A stretch of 53,466 nt of DNA from Prevotella sp. (GTDB lineage: Bacteria > Bacteroidota > Bacteroidia > Bacteroidales > Bacteroidaceae): the NCBI GenBank assembly GCA_017470055.1, contig JAFUFD010000087.1, forward strand, positions 1-53,466, written 5' to 3'. This document shows positions 1 to 8,701 of the stretch, in pieces. The notes beneath the pieces were generated by a model, which saw nothing but the letters and a program-made list of their open reading frames with translations, was not told where the DNA came from and did not search any database. The stretch's first letter is position 1. Every line of letters starts with the position of its first letter. Both the position numbers and the translations under genes were made by a program.

Positions 1-148
1 AAATGAGAGAAAAGCCAAATTTATTTGGACTTTTCCGAATGCTGAGTAAGTTCGGTGAAACCAAAGTTACGAAGAAATGAGAGAAAAGCCAAATTTATTT
101 GGACTTTTCCGAATGCTGAGTAAGTTCGGTGAAACCAAAGTCACAAAA
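1..148. repeat. Tandem 74-bp intergenic repeat, two copies
   Basis: Positions 1-67 recur almost exactly at 75-141, so the period is 74 bp; the first copy may extend left of the window. Each copy carries an imperfect inverted repeat (10-34 and 84-108): arms AAAAGCCAAAT and ATTTGGACTTTT with one bulged A. It is followed by CCGA and a GAAACCAAAGT segment. No reading frame is apparent. A hairpin of the same layout is seen at 21430-21454, so this is probably a dispersed intergenic element. Its function is not known to me. Confidence 0.85.
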
Positions 149-165
149 TAATTCATAATTAACAA

Positions 166-195
166 TTGATAATTGATAATTATTTTCTACCTTTG
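166..195 (+). promoter_or_regulatory. Promoter of the murF operon
   Basis: TACCTTTG at 188-195 matches the Bacteroidota -7 consensus TAnnTTTG. A TTG at 166-168 lies 19 bp upstream, where the -33 element belongs. The predicted start of transcription is near 201, giving a leader of about 15 nt before the murF ATG. The surrounding sequence is an AT-rich run of AATTGATAATT-like units. Confidence 0.75.
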
Positions 196-215
196 CACCA
201 TAAACATCAAAAACT

Positions 216-1559
216 ATGGATATCAAGGAACTCTATAAACTTTACCAGCAGCACCCTTGCATCACCACAGACTCAAGGAATTGTCCTGAGGGAAGTATCT
301 TCCTCGCACTGAAAGGAGCCTCTTTCAATGGTAACGACTATGCGCTCTCCGCCTTGGAGAAAGGATGCAGTTACGCCATCGTTGACGAAGCCCCTATAGA
401 CACTACAGGAACTATCATCAAAGTCGATGACTGTCTGCAGACCTATAAAGACCTTGCTCGTGAGCATCGTCGCCAGTTCGACATTCCCGTTATCGGCATC
501 ACAGGCACCAATGGCAAGACAACGACCAAGGAACTCATCCGTGCCGTCCTCTCTGAATGCTATAGCGTCATGGCGACAGAGGGAAACTTCAACAATGACG
601 TGGGAGTGCCCAAGACCTTGTTCCGACTGAGTGAGGAACACGACATCGCCGTAGTGGAGATGGGCGCCTCGCATCCCGGGGACATCAAGACACTGGTAGA
701 GACGGCAGAGCCGTCGTGTGGACTTATCACCAACGTGGGACGTGCCCACTTGTTGGGCTTCGGCTCTTTTGAGGGGGTGTGCCAGACGAAAGGGGAGTTA
801 TATGACTATCTTGTCAACCACGACTGCCCTATCTTCATCAATCGTGATAACGAGTACTTGATGGGGATGATTAACCAACGGCAGACGGCAAGTGGCAAAC
901 AGCCCGACATCTACTACTACGGACAAAGCGACAATCCCGATATCCTGATTCGTGGTGAGGTCGTCAGTTGCGCTCCCTTCCTGAAGTTCCGCTGGCGTGA
1001 GCAGGATATGGACACCGACTATCATAGCGAGTGGATGGAGGTGCAGACCCATTTGATTGGTGCCTATAATCTCGACAATATGCTTGCAGCCATCACCATC
1101 GGCTACGTGAATGACATTCCTTTCGAGATGATCAACCACGCACTGGAGAACTATGTCCCCCAGAACAATCGGTCACAGATGACGGTCACGGAGCATAACC
1201 ACCTCATCGTAGATGCCTATAACGCTAACCCTACGAGTATGAAGGCGGCACTCGATAACTTCAAACTGATGGAGGTATCGCCCAAGATGGCGATTATCGG
1301 TAAGATGGGGGAATTGGGTGATGTGGAACAAAAGGAACACCAGAAAGTGGTAGATATGCTTGCCGCAGCCCACTTCGACAAGGTATGGCTGGTGGGTGAC
1401 GAATATGCCAACACTGACTGCGCAACGCTAACCGCTAACCTCTTCCACAACGTGGAGGAAGTCAAGGCGGCGATAGCACAAGAGCAACCCCAAGGATATT
1501 ACATTCTCATCAAGGGAAGTAATAGTAACAAACTCTTTGAGTTACCAACATTACTATGA
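216..1559 (+). CDS. murF: UDP-N-acetylmuramoyl-tripeptide--D-alanyl-D-alanine ligase MurF
   Basis: Cytoplasmic Mur ligase that joins D-Ala-D-Ala to the UDP-MurNAc tripeptide, using ATP, in the last cytoplasmic step of the peptidoglycan precursor. The 447 residues match the usual family length. The N-terminal substrate domain contains TTDSRNCPEGSIFLALKG. The central ATPase domain has the P-loop GTNGKTTT at residues 97-104 followed by ATEGNFNNDVGVP and EMGASHPGDI. The C-terminal domain has DAYNANPTSM. The start at 216 lies about 15 nt after the predicted transcription start. The stop TGA overlaps the ATG of the next gene (ATGA, 1556-1559), so the two are probably translationally coupled. Unusually, the downstream neighbours are lipoproteins of unknown role rather than other mur genes. 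Confidence 0.97.
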   Translation: MDIKELYKLYQQHPCITTDSRNCPEGSIFLALKGASFNGNDYALSALEKGCSYAIVDEAPIDTTGTIIKVDDCLQTYKDLAREHRRQFDIPVIGITGTNGKTTTKELIRAVLSECYSVMATEGNFNNDVGVPKTLFRLSEEHDIAVVEMGASHPGDIKTLVETAEPSCGLITNVGRAHLLGFGSFEGVCQTKGELYDYLVNHDCPIFINRDNEYLMGMINQRQTASGKQPDIYYYGQSDNPDILIRGEVVSCAPFLKFRWREQDMDTDYHSEWMEVQTHLIGAYNLDNMLAAITIGYVNDIPFEMINHALENYVPQNNRSQMTVTEHNHLIVDAYNANPTSMKAALDNFKLMEVSPKMAIIGKMGELGDVEQKEHQKVVDMLAAAHFDKVWLVGDEYANTDCATLTANLFHNVEEVKAAIAQEQPQGYYILIKGSNSNKLFELPTLL

Positions 1560-2422
1560 TACACCGACTGCTGCTGATAGCCTGCGCCATCCTGATGGTT
1601 GCCTGCCACGACAAACCGTCGCCTATAGAGGAGGGAAATGCCGTCTACTACTGGCGTACGGATTTGCGGTTGGACACTACGGAGCGTGCTTTCCTGAAGC
1701 AGTATTATATTAATAAGGTGTATTGTCGTTATTTCGATGTGGTGATGGACGACTCCTTAGGACCGATGCCCAATGCCACTATTACGTTCAGTGACACGCT
1801 ACCAGAGGGTATCGAACTGATTCCCACCGTCTTTATCGTGGAGAACTGTATGCACCAGAAACCTGAGGGACTGGCAGAGAAGATTGTCCAAAGGATTCTC
1901 CAGATGAACGAGACAAACGACATCAAGGGTGTCAAGGAGATACAAATAGACTGTGACTACACCGCCAAGAGCCGTATGTTCTATTATCAGTTCTTAGAGG
2001 AGTTACGCTCACAACTATCCGCTATGAACTATAAACTATCCACCACCATCCGCCTGCATCAGTTATCGATGAAGGTGCCTCCTGTCGACTATGGCGTACT
2101 GATGCTCTACAACACAGGACATCCGATGAAGTTCATGGAGCGTAACCCCATCCTCGACATCCGTGACGTGGCACCCTATCTGCGATATTTGGAAGACTAC
2201 GACCTGCCCCTTGCCGCTGCCTATCCCGTATTCCTCTGGCATCGCATCATCCAAGGCGTGGATATTGAGCATGTTGCCACCGCTGAGGAGATTCTCAAGG
2301 TAAAGACTGCCGTGGAGAAAGAGCGTCCGGAACTGAGACGACTCATCCTCACTTATGACTTAGCAAATGATAATATTAACAGATATAAAACCGAAACCTA
2401 TGAAAAGATCTATTCTCATTAG
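1556..2422 (+). CDS. Predicted lipoprotein of unknown function, murF-coupled
   Basis: A 288-aa protein with a lipoprotein signal: a hydrophobic stretch ending in MVAC, with the acylated cysteine at residue 17. The mature part contains alternating strand and helix segments such as EIQIDCDYTAKSRMFYYQF and PVDYGVLMLYNTG. These give an impression of a TIM-barrel-like fold, but I do not recognise a named family and see no certain catalytic residues. It starts inside the murF stop codon (ATGA overlap), and its own 3' end overlaps the next lipoprotein by 23 bp, so the three genes form one operon. An envelope role is inferred only from the lipobox and the murF link. Confidence 0.8.
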   Translation: MIHRLLLIACAILMVACHDKPSPIEEGNAVYYWRTDLRLDTTERAFLKQYYINKVYCRYFDVVMDDSLGPMPNATITFSDTLPEGIELIPTVFIVENCMHQKPEGLAEKIVQRILQMNETNDIKGVKEIQIDCDYTAKSRMFYYQFLEELRSQLSAMNYKLSTTIRLHQLSMKVPPVDYGVLMLYNTGHPMKFMERNPILDIRDVAPYLRYLEDYDLPLAAAYPVFLWHRIIQGVDIEHVATAEEILKVKTAVEKERPELRRLILTYDLANDNINRYKTETYEKIYSH

Positions 2423-4406
2423 TCTTCTGGCACTACTCACCCTGCCGATGCTTGGCTGTGGCTGGTATGGCACAGACAACATCTACCTGTATCGTGTCTA
2501 CGACAGCAAGGAGTTCAGTGAGCGTGTCGACGAGATCACACGCGACAACTGGAAGGCGTATCTCGGCAATACTGACGAGTATTACTATTTCAATGCCGAC
2601 GAGGTCATCAAGGCGGCTCGTGCTAAGAACGACGCACTGATGGTCAGTTACGTGCAAAACTTGCAGAAGTACCTGAAGATATGCGACGAGGTGCGCTATG
2701 ACCAGTGGGACTATCCCACCAAGGAGAAACTTGCCCAACGTAACCAGGCACTGCGAGCCATTCAGGCGTATGCCCTCAGCAAGGTGAAGACGAAGTTACG
2801 CTCCCAACATGCCCTGCTGTATATGCGCTGTAACATGGTGCTGGGACTGAACAAAGATAACGTCACTTTCTGGGAGGGTACGGCAAGCCAGTTTATCGAG
2901 ACCGTCTACAAGGACATGATGAAGAACATCTATGCGGGTGCCCTCTATAAGACAGGACGTGATGCCGAGGCAGCGGAGATCTTCGCCGAACAAGGCGACT
3001 ACAATAGTCTGATGACCCAGTTCTATAAGCGTCGTTCTTTTGATGCCATTCGTCAGGAGTATCTTCGCAATCCCAATGCAGGGGCATTGCCCTTCCTGTT
3101 ACAGGATTTCGTGAACAATTCGCAGGAGGCGGTGGATGGAGCAGAAGGGGGAAAACTCTTCATCCGTGACATCAAACAGACAGAGGCGATGCAGATGGTA
3201 CAGTTTGCTGGTCAGGTTGTCAAGGAGGGAAAGACCAATAATCCCGCCATGTGGAAGGCGGCACAGGGCTGGCTGGAATATCTTTTTGGCAAAAAACAGC
3301 AGGGCTACCAGGACATCCTGCAGGCAACACACATGGTGGGGTCAGAGCATGCCCTGTTGACGGCACGTCTCATCCACTTCTATATCAAGTCTGACATTGA
3401 GCCTCTTAACAACCAGTTTGACGCATGGCTTGCCGAAGAGTTGAGATGGTTTAAGGAGCCAAGTAGACACCAATGGTTCAAGGATGGTGCCATGACACGT
3501 ACTGTGAATCAGATATTCGCAAAGAAATACGAGCGTCGCACCAGCACGCTATTAGGATTGTATAACGTTACTGGCAACGACAACTATCGCACACAGACCG
3601 AGACCATGAAGGTAGAGAATCTTGAGAAGTTCTTGCAATATGCCAAGGGGACCTCCGACAATCCATTAGATGCCTATCTCATTGCCAATATCCATTATGA
3701 CTCCACAGACATGGACGACCTCGTAGGCACCAAGCACCTGCGTGTTTGCCAATGGGAGCAGGCTATTCCCTGGCTGGAAAGAGTACCCGTGTCGTTCTAC
3801 AACAAGCAGCACTTCTCTATCTATGCCATCAACCGCAGCGTCGATGTCGCCCCTTGGATTACACGCCAATGGCTTAGCGATGCCGACTATGAGAAGACCG
3901 TCAATCTGAAATCAAACTACAAACTCGATTTCGCACGCAAGATGCTCGCCATGGAGAATGAGGCCGCCATCATGAAGGGCGATGCCCAATGTCAGCGTTA
4001 CTACGACCTTGCCGTTCGCTATGCCCAGGCATGCAACTCAGGAGACTGTTGGTTCTTGACCCACTATGGAAAGAGTACTGATGAGAATGTGGTAGGAGAG
4101 AACGAGAAAGACTTCAACGCCATTGCCCGCCAGTTACTGCAGAAGGCAAGTCAGGCAAAGGACCAGCGGCTGAAGGAGAAAGCACTCTTTGGACTCTGCT
4201 ACTGGTATCTCAATCCCCAGAAATGGATCACCAACGAGTGGAACGACACCACCTATCAGATGGATACCGTCGAGCATCCCGAGTCTTCCCAGTTCCAGGC
4301 GCTCCTCGCCTTGGAGAAGTTTGAGCAGTCCACGACGATGCCCACTGCCGATTTCATCTCTAATTGTGATGTCTACAAGACCTTTATGGATCGCAACAGG
4401 CATTAA
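2400..4406 (+). CDS. Predicted lipoprotein of unknown function, helical-repeat type
   Basis: The frame is open from 2367, but the start at 2400 is preferred because it gives a clean lipoprotein signal peptide, MKRSILISLLALLTLPMLGC, with the lipid-bearing cysteine at residue 20. The 668-aa mature protein is rich in helix-forming stretches with regularly placed aromatic and alanine residues (for example ALYKTGRDAEAAEIFAEQGDY), suggesting TPR-like or alpha-solenoid structure. That is an impression, not a domain match. It overlaps the previous gene by 23 bp and closes the murF operon. No terminator is visible directly after it; the hairpin beyond the tRNA could serve both. No function assigned. 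Confidence 0.8.
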   Translation: MKRSILISLLALLTLPMLGCGWYGTDNIYLYRVYDSKEFSERVDEITRDNWKAYLGNTDEYYYFNADEVIKAARAKNDALMVSYVQNLQKYLKICDEVRYDQWDYPTKEKLAQRNQALRAIQAYALSKVKTKLRSQHALLYMRCNMVLGLNKDNVTFWEGTASQFIETVYKDMMKNIYAGALYKTGRDAEAAEIFAEQGDYNSLMTQFYKRRSFDAIRQEYLRNPNAGALPFLLQDFVNNSQEAVDGAEGGKLFIRDIKQTEAMQMVQFAGQVVKEGKTNNPAMWKAAQGWLEYLFGKKQQGYQDILQATHMVGSEHALLTARLIHFYIKSDIEPLNNQFDAWLAEELRWFKEPSRHQWFKDGAMTRTVNQIFAKKYERRTSTLLGLYNVTGNDNYRTQTETMKVENLEKFLQYAKGTSDNPLDAYLIANIHYDSTDMDDLVGTKHLRVCQWEQAIPWLERVPVSFYNKQHFSIYAINRSVDVAPWITRQWLSDADYEKTVNLKSNYKLDFARKMLAMENEAAIMKGDAQCQRYYDLAVRYAQACNSGDCWFLTHYGKSTDENVVGENEKDFNAIARQLLQKASQAKDQRLKEKALFGLCYWYLNPQKWITNEWNDTTYQMDTVEHPESSQFQALLALEKFEQSTTMPTADFISNCDVYKTFMDRNRH

Positions 4407-4465
4407 GTAAATGTTAAAAACGGAAAAATATCTATCCCCCATGCCCCTTTCTCGATTTATTGTGT

Positions 4466-4473
4466 TACCTTTG
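4466..4473 (+). promoter_or_regulatory. Promoter -7 box of tRNA-Pro
   Basis: TACCTTTG fits TAnnTTTG and lies 11 bp before the mature tRNA 5' end. A clear TTG at the -33 position was not found. Confidence 0.6.
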
Positions 4474-4484
4474 CACCGCAAAAT

Positions 4485-4557
4485 CGGGATGTAGCGCAGT
4501 TGGTAGCGCACTACGTTCGGGACGTAGGGGTCGGGCGTTCGAGTCGCCTCATCCCGA
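4485..4557 (+). tRNA. tRNA-Pro (anticodon CGG)
   Basis: A full 73-nt cloverleaf can be drawn. The acceptor stem is CGGGATG/CATCCCG with discriminator A. The D arm is GCGC/GCGC, and the anticodon stem CTACG/CGTAG encloses the loop TTCGGGA, so the anticodon is CGG and reads CCG. The T arm is GGGCG-TTCGAGT-CGCCT. The C1-G72 pair is typical of bacterial tRNA-Pro. No CCA is encoded; the sequence continues CAG. Confidence 0.97.
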
Positions 4558-4560
4558 CAG

Positions 4561-4594
4561 AAAAGGCAGGACTATGAGGAGTTCTGCCTTTTTT
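4561..4594. terminator. Intrinsic terminator, probably bidirectional
   Basis: A 13-bp stem (AAAAGGCAGGACT against AGTTCTGCCTTTT, one G-T pair) with loop ATGAGG and a T run follows the tRNA. It lies between the tRNA and the convergent gene whose stop codon is at 4593-4595. The A-rich left side gives a T run on the minus strand too. Confidence 0.85.
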
Positions 4595-5453
4595 AATAGG
4601 CGATATAGGGTTCCAGTCGCTGGATATCCGCCTCCGTAAAGTCTGAAGAGAAGCGCAGGTCCTGCAGGCTTTTGATATTGCCATGCAGGCGACGGTAGTC
4701 TGTAATCGCCTTCGCCTGATAGTAGTTAATGTACGGATGTCTCCGCAGTTGCTGCAAGGTGAGTTGATTGACAGGCAGTTTCCGGGGATTCGGATGCTCA
4801 ATCACAAAGTACTTCTTCGCCTCTTGGGGGAAATTGTCAATCTCATCAAGTTGGTCGACACTCACATAGCCGCCTAACCACTGTCCATGGCGTACAATCT
4901 CCTTGGCATAATAGGAGCCAATGCCAGGTACCTGACGGAGCATGGCGGTATCAGCGATATTAAGGATGATGTGCTCGCCATGGGATAGTTTACGAGGATA
5001 GCGCAAACGATCCTTACTATTACTACTAAAGCGCCTATCCCTGTCCTCCCCCACCAGCGTAGCGGCAGGCAGATAGTCCTCCGAGATGCGGATATAAGGT
5101 TCCAACCGCCGATAGTCTTTCACCGTCAATCCATAGAGGCGGGCAAAGTCCTCTTTCTTCCGATAGACACCACCCTTAGCACGATACTTATAGATATTCC
5201 GCACCTGCCAGGGCTGCAGTCCAAGGCGTAGCAACTGGGTAGAGTCTGCGGTGTTAGGGTCGAAGTAAAATGTCTCTGTCTGCTGCGGCATAGTCGCAGC
5301 GAAGGGGACTCTATCACTCCTCGTATTTCCTGTTCTCCTATTTTCCTTAAAAACACGATCATTACCATCCCCTCCCAACAGGAAGATACCAATCAGCACC
5401 ATCACCCCCACTAAGGCAGTGGCTATCAGGACACGACGGTCGTTACGGTTCAT
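4593..5453 (-). CDS. Helix-hairpin-helix (ComEA-like) membrane-anchored protein
   Basis: Starting at MNRNDRRVLIATAL (5453) gives 286 aa with one N-terminal membrane segment and an outward-facing remainder; the frame stays open 13 codons upstream. Three ComEA-type helix-hairpin-helix units follow: FDPNTADSTQLLRLGL with its partner helices, NIADTAMLRQVPGIGSYYAKEI, and PVNQLTLQQLRRHPYINYYQAKAI. Such units usually bind DNA non-specifically, so a role in DNA uptake or surface DNA binding is possible, though three units is more than classical ComEA carries. The ATG overlaps the stop of the upstream transporter (ATGA, 5450-5453), so the two are translationally coupled for no obvious functional reason. 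Confidence 0.85.
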   Translation of the reverse strand: MNRNDRRVLIATALVGVMVLIGIFLLGGDGNDRVFKENRRTGNTRSDRVPFAATMPQQTETFYFDPNTADSTQLLRLGLQPWQVRNIYKYRAKGGVYRKKEDFARLYGLTVKDYRRLEPYIRISEDYLPAATLVGEDRDRRFSSNSKDRLRYPRKLSHGEHIILNIADTAMLRQVPGIGSYYAKEIVRHGQWLGGYVSVDQLDEIDNFPQEAKKYFVIEHPNPRKLPVNQLTLQQLRRHPYINYYQAKAITDYRRLHGNIKSLQDLRFSSDFTEADIQRLEPYIAY

Positions 5454-6799
5454 ACAACACCTAACTGATGGAGGAAGATGAGGGTGATACAAATAGGACA
5501 GACGATACGGACGGCAAAGAGGAAGACGCCAAATAACCTGCCTTTCAACGTTCCGCCATTGGTGAACTCATCCCGCACCACTTGCTTGGGGATATACCAC
5601 CCGACAAACAGACAGGCAAGCATGGCACCTAACGGCAATAGGAAGTTTGCTGTCAGATGGTCGCAGAAGTCCATCAGCGAGAATCCCATCAACGAGATAT
5701 CATAGGCTCCTACCGACAGGGCGCAGAACACACAGATGACAGAGGCTATGACAGTGATGACCCATGCCGACGAGCGACGCTTCAGCGCAAACTCCTCCGT
5801 GAAGAAGGCGGTACCTATCTCATGCATGGAGATAGTGGAGGTCAGTGCGGCAAACACCAACAGGGCGTAGAACATGACACTGACCACATAACCGACGGCA
5901 GGCATGGCACCGAAAGCCTGTTGGAACACATTCGGCAAAGTAATGAAAATCAAGGAAGGACCGCTGTCTGGATTCACGCCTACCGAGAAGGCGGCTGGGA
6001 ATATCATGAGTCCCGACAGGATGGCTATCAGGGTATCGATCAAGGCAATCTGCCCCGCCGACCTCAACAGGTTCGTGTCTTTCGAGAAATAACTGGCATA
6101 GGTACACAGGCATGCCGTTCCTAACGACAGGGAGAAGAACGCCTGCCCTAACGCCTCCAACAGCACACTGCTTGATAATTTCGAGAAATCGGGCTGCAAC
6201 AGGAACTTGATACCGCCCATGGCACCAGGCAACATACATGACGCAACCACCAAGAGCAGCAACAGGACAAAGAGGATGGGCATCAGCAGTTTCGAGGCTT
6301 TCTCGATTCCCCGCTGCACACCACGTACAATGACCAAGTGGGTAATCACGATAAAGAAGATTCCCCACAGCGTGGGCTTGACAGGATTACTGGAGAAGGT
6401 CACGAAATAGTTCTTCACATACTCCGCATCACCATTCACCTGACCTGCGATAGAGGCAAAGAGGTATTGCAGGCACCAGCCTGCCACCACCGCATAAAAG
6501 CCTAATATGATGGTAGAGGTGAGAATACCCAAATACCCCACGAACTTCCAAGGTCTTCCTTTCGACAGCACATCATACGCCTTGGCGGCATTCGCCTGGG
6601 CATGGCGACCTACGATGAACTCGCTCACCATCCCAGGAATTCCCAACACCAAGATACAAGCAATATAAATAAGGATAAAGGCTGCGCCACCGTTCTCGCC
6701 TGCCGTATAGGGGAAACGCCATACGTTACCCAATCCGACAGCCGAACCCGCTGTGGCAAGCACAATGCCTATCTTACTTCCAAAATTACCTCTGTCCAT
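5450..6799 (-). CDS. Sodium-dependent transporter, neurotransmitter:sodium symporter family
   Basis: A 449-aa polytopic membrane protein of the NSS (LeuT-like) family, which couples sodium entry to import of amino acids or related solutes. The first membrane segment carries the signature GSAVGLGNVWRFPY, followed by ENGGAAF and GIPGMVSEFIVGRH. The segment NPDSGPSLIFITLPNVF fits the sodium/substrate region of the later helices. The length suits an 11-helix bacterial form. Its paralogue lies 43 bp upstream on the same strand and they probably share a transcript. The substrate cannot be told from sequence. Confidence 0.95.
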   Translation of the reverse strand: MDRGNFGSKIGIVLATAGSAVGLGNVWRFPYTAGENGGAAFILIYIACILVLGIPGMVSEFIVGRHAQANAAKAYDVLSKGRPWKFVGYLGILTSTIILGFYAVVAGWCLQYLFASIAGQVNGDAEYVKNYFVTFSSNPVKPTLWGIFFIVITHLVIVRGVQRGIEKASKLLMPILFVLLLLLVVASCMLPGAMGGIKFLLQPDFSKLSSSVLLEALGQAFFSLSLGTACLCTYASYFSKDTNLLRSAGQIALIDTLIAILSGLMIFPAAFSVGVNPDSGPSLIFITLPNVFQQAFGAMPAVGYVVSVMFYALLVFAALTSTISMHEIGTAFFTEEFALKRRSSAWVITVIASVICVFCALSVGAYDISLMGFSLMDFCDHLTANFLLPLGAMLACLFVGWYIPKQVVRDEFTNGGTLKGRLFGVFLFAVRIVCPICITLIFLHQLGVV

Positions 6800-6850
6800 A
6801 TATATAATTAATAATTAGAAATTAGTAATTAGTAATCACTAATTACTTTA
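6800..6850. repeat. AT-rich array of TTAGTAA-like units
   Basis: The 43-bp gap between the two transporter genes is almost entirely A+T and built from units such as ATTAGTA and ATTAGAA. A related tract lies at 9717-9750 after the 3126-aa gene. Similar AATTGATAATT units occur before murF (151-183). Confidence 0.6.
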
Positions 6851-8213
6851 ATAGTCCGAATTGATGCAAGAAGATGAGGAGGATGGCAAGCGGACAGACG
6901 TACTTCACCAAGAAGAGGAAGACATGGAAGAGACGGATATACCCGATACTCTTCAACTCCCCTCCGTTGGTAAACTCTTTCCGTACGATATGATGCGGCA
7001 CAAACCAACCGATAAAGATACAAGTCAGGAATCCCACCACAGGCAGGAATATTTGCCCGGTGATGAAGTCGAACCAGTCGAACAGCGACTTCCCGAAGAA
7101 CGTCAACCCATCAACCGCTCCCATCGACAACGAGCAGAACGCACCGATAATCGCCGTGCTAATGGTGACAAGCAACGCCGCCCGCTTACGACTCATGCGC
7201 ATCTCCTCATGGATAAACGCCGTACTCACCTCATGCAGTGACATCAACGAGGTCAAGGCGGCAAGCGACAACAGGACGAAGAACAGCAGGGAGATGCAAT
7301 AGCCAACCACCGGCATCGAGGCAAACGCCTGCTGGAACACGTTCGGTAACGTGATAAAGATGAGTGAGGGACCACTATCGGGATTCACACCTACCGAGAA
7401 AGCGGCAGGGAATATCATGAGTCCTGCAAGGATTGCCACCATACAGTCTATCAATGCTATCTGTGATGCCGACTTCGTCAAGTTGGTATAGTCAGAGAAA
7501 TAACTGGCGTAGGTACACAGACATCCCATAGCGATACTCAGCGAATAGAAACTCTGTCCCAAGGCACCGAGGAACACATCGCCCGTAAACTTCGACATAT
7601 CGGGCTTAAACAGGAACTCAATCCCCTTGTCGGCATTCGGCAACATACAGGAGGCACCCACAATAATCAGTAATAATATAAATAAGGTGGGCATCAACAG
7701 TTTCGAGGCGCGCTCAATACCGTCCCTCACTCCATGCTCGATAATCAGATAGGTGATGCCCAAGATGATCACTGTCCACAACACTGGCTTCACAGGATCA
7801 CTGGCAAGTTCCGTGAAATAGGTCTTGAAATACGTCGGGTCCCCCTGCAGATGTCCTATCAGCGAGGCGAAGATATATTGCAGACACCATCCGCTGACCA
7901 CCGCATAATAGCCAGTAATCAGGAATCCAGTCAACACGCCCATATAGCCAATCAACGCCCAGGGGGTACCACCTGCAAGGTTACGATAGGCTCGTGCCGT
8001 GTTCGCCTTGCCATGCCTGCCAACGATAAACTCGCTTACCATACAGGGAATACCTAACAGCACCACGCACACCACATAAATCATGATGAAGACGGCACCG
8101 CCATTCTCGCCTGCCATATAAGGGAAGCGCCATACATTACCCAGTCCGACAGCAGAGCCTGCCGTGGCAAGGATGACACCTAACTTGCTCCCGAAATTTG
8201 CTCTTTCTCCCAT
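6843..8213 (-). CDS. Sodium-dependent transporter, neurotransmitter:sodium symporter family (paralogue)
   Basis: A 456-aa NSS protein closely related to the gene at 5450-6799: both share GSAVGLGNVWRFPY, SEFIVGRH, FPAAFSVGVNPDSGPSL and the same spacing throughout, so they come from a tandem duplication. Differences concentrate in loops and in the middle helices (for example CMLPNADKGIEF here against CMLPGAMGGIKF), which could mean different substrates. It is the first gene of the minus-strand unit. AGAAAGA lies 5 bp before the ATG as a plausible weak ribosome site. A promoter box lies at 8234-8241. Confidence 0.95.
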   Translation of the reverse strand: MGERANFGSKLGVILATAGSAVGLGNVWRFPYMAGENGGAVFIMIYVVCVVLLGIPCMVSEFIVGRHGKANTARAYRNLAGGTPWALIGYMGVLTGFLITGYYAVVSGWCLQYIFASLIGHLQGDPTYFKTYFTELASDPVKPVLWTVIILGITYLIIEHGVRDGIERASKLLMPTLFILLLIIVGASCMLPNADKGIEFLFKPDMSKFTGDVFLGALGQSFYSLSIAMGCLCTYASYFSDYTNLTKSASQIALIDCMVAILAGLMIFPAAFSVGVNPDSGPSLIFITLPNVFQQAFASMPVVGYCISLLFFVLLSLAALTSLMSLHEVSTAFIHEEMRMSRKRAALLVTISTAIIGAFCSLSMGAVDGLTFFGKSLFDWFDFITGQIFLPVVGFLTCIFIGWFVPHHIVRKEFTNGGELKSIGYIRLFHVFLFLVKYVCPLAILLIFLHQFGLLK

Positions 8214-8233
8214 AATATCTTTCTTTCCGCTTG

Positions 8234-8261
8234 CAAAAGTATAAAATATTTCTTACTTTTG
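8234..8261. promoter_or_regulatory. Divergent promoters for the NSS and VanZ-like genes
   Basis: Minus strand: TACTTTTG at 8241-8234. Plus strand: TACTTTTG at 8254-8261 with TTG at 8231-8233, spacing 20. The two -7 boxes are only 12 bp apart and point away from each other, so polymerases at the two would interfere. Confidence 0.7.
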
Positions 8262-8281
8262 CACCTAAATAATAAGTAATT

Positions 8282-8701
8282 ATGCGGAAATTGATTCAAT
8301 TTGTAAGGAAATACCCTTTTTCCATTCTCTGCTTCCTTACGATATGGTACCTTTCCTTCTTCACGCCCCCTGAGACGGAACTGGAGGAAGTGCCCTTCAT
8401 CGACAAGTGGGTACACATCATCATGTATGGGGGCTCCTGCACGGTATTATGGATAGAATACCTGCGCAAGCATACCTTATTAAATAAAAGCAAACTCTTC
8501 CTGCTTGCCTTCCTCGCCCCGATCCTCATGAGCGGAATCATCGAACTGCTGCAAGAGTATTGCACCAACCACCGTCGTAGTGGCGACTGGCTCGACCTTG
8601 CCGCCAACTCCACAGGAGTGACCCTTGCCGTCGGCATAGGGCTCCTACTCGCCTACCTCAAAGTTTTCAATAAGCACCCTCGTCACGATTCCCTGCGCTG
8701 A
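8282..8701 (+). CDS. VanZ-like family membrane protein
   Basis: A 139-aa protein with four predicted membrane helices (about residues 12-27, 43-61, 72-92 and 107-126). The family pattern is visible: a DKWVHIIMY segment in helix 2, SGIIELLQEY at the end of helix 3, then HRRSGDWLDLAANSTGV. VanZ relatives are linked to low-level teicoplanin resistance and envelope processes, but most chromosomal members have no defined reaction. The last 57 bp overlap the 3' end of the convergent thioredoxin-like gene, so the transcripts are complementary at their ends. Confidence 0.88.
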   Translation: MRKLIQFVRKYPFSILCFLTIWYLSFFTPPETELEEVPFIDKWVHIIMYGGSCTVLWIEYLRKHTLLNKSKLFLLAFLAPILMSGIIELLQEYCTNHRRSGDWLDLAANSTGVTLAVGIGLLLAYLKVFNKHPRHDSLR

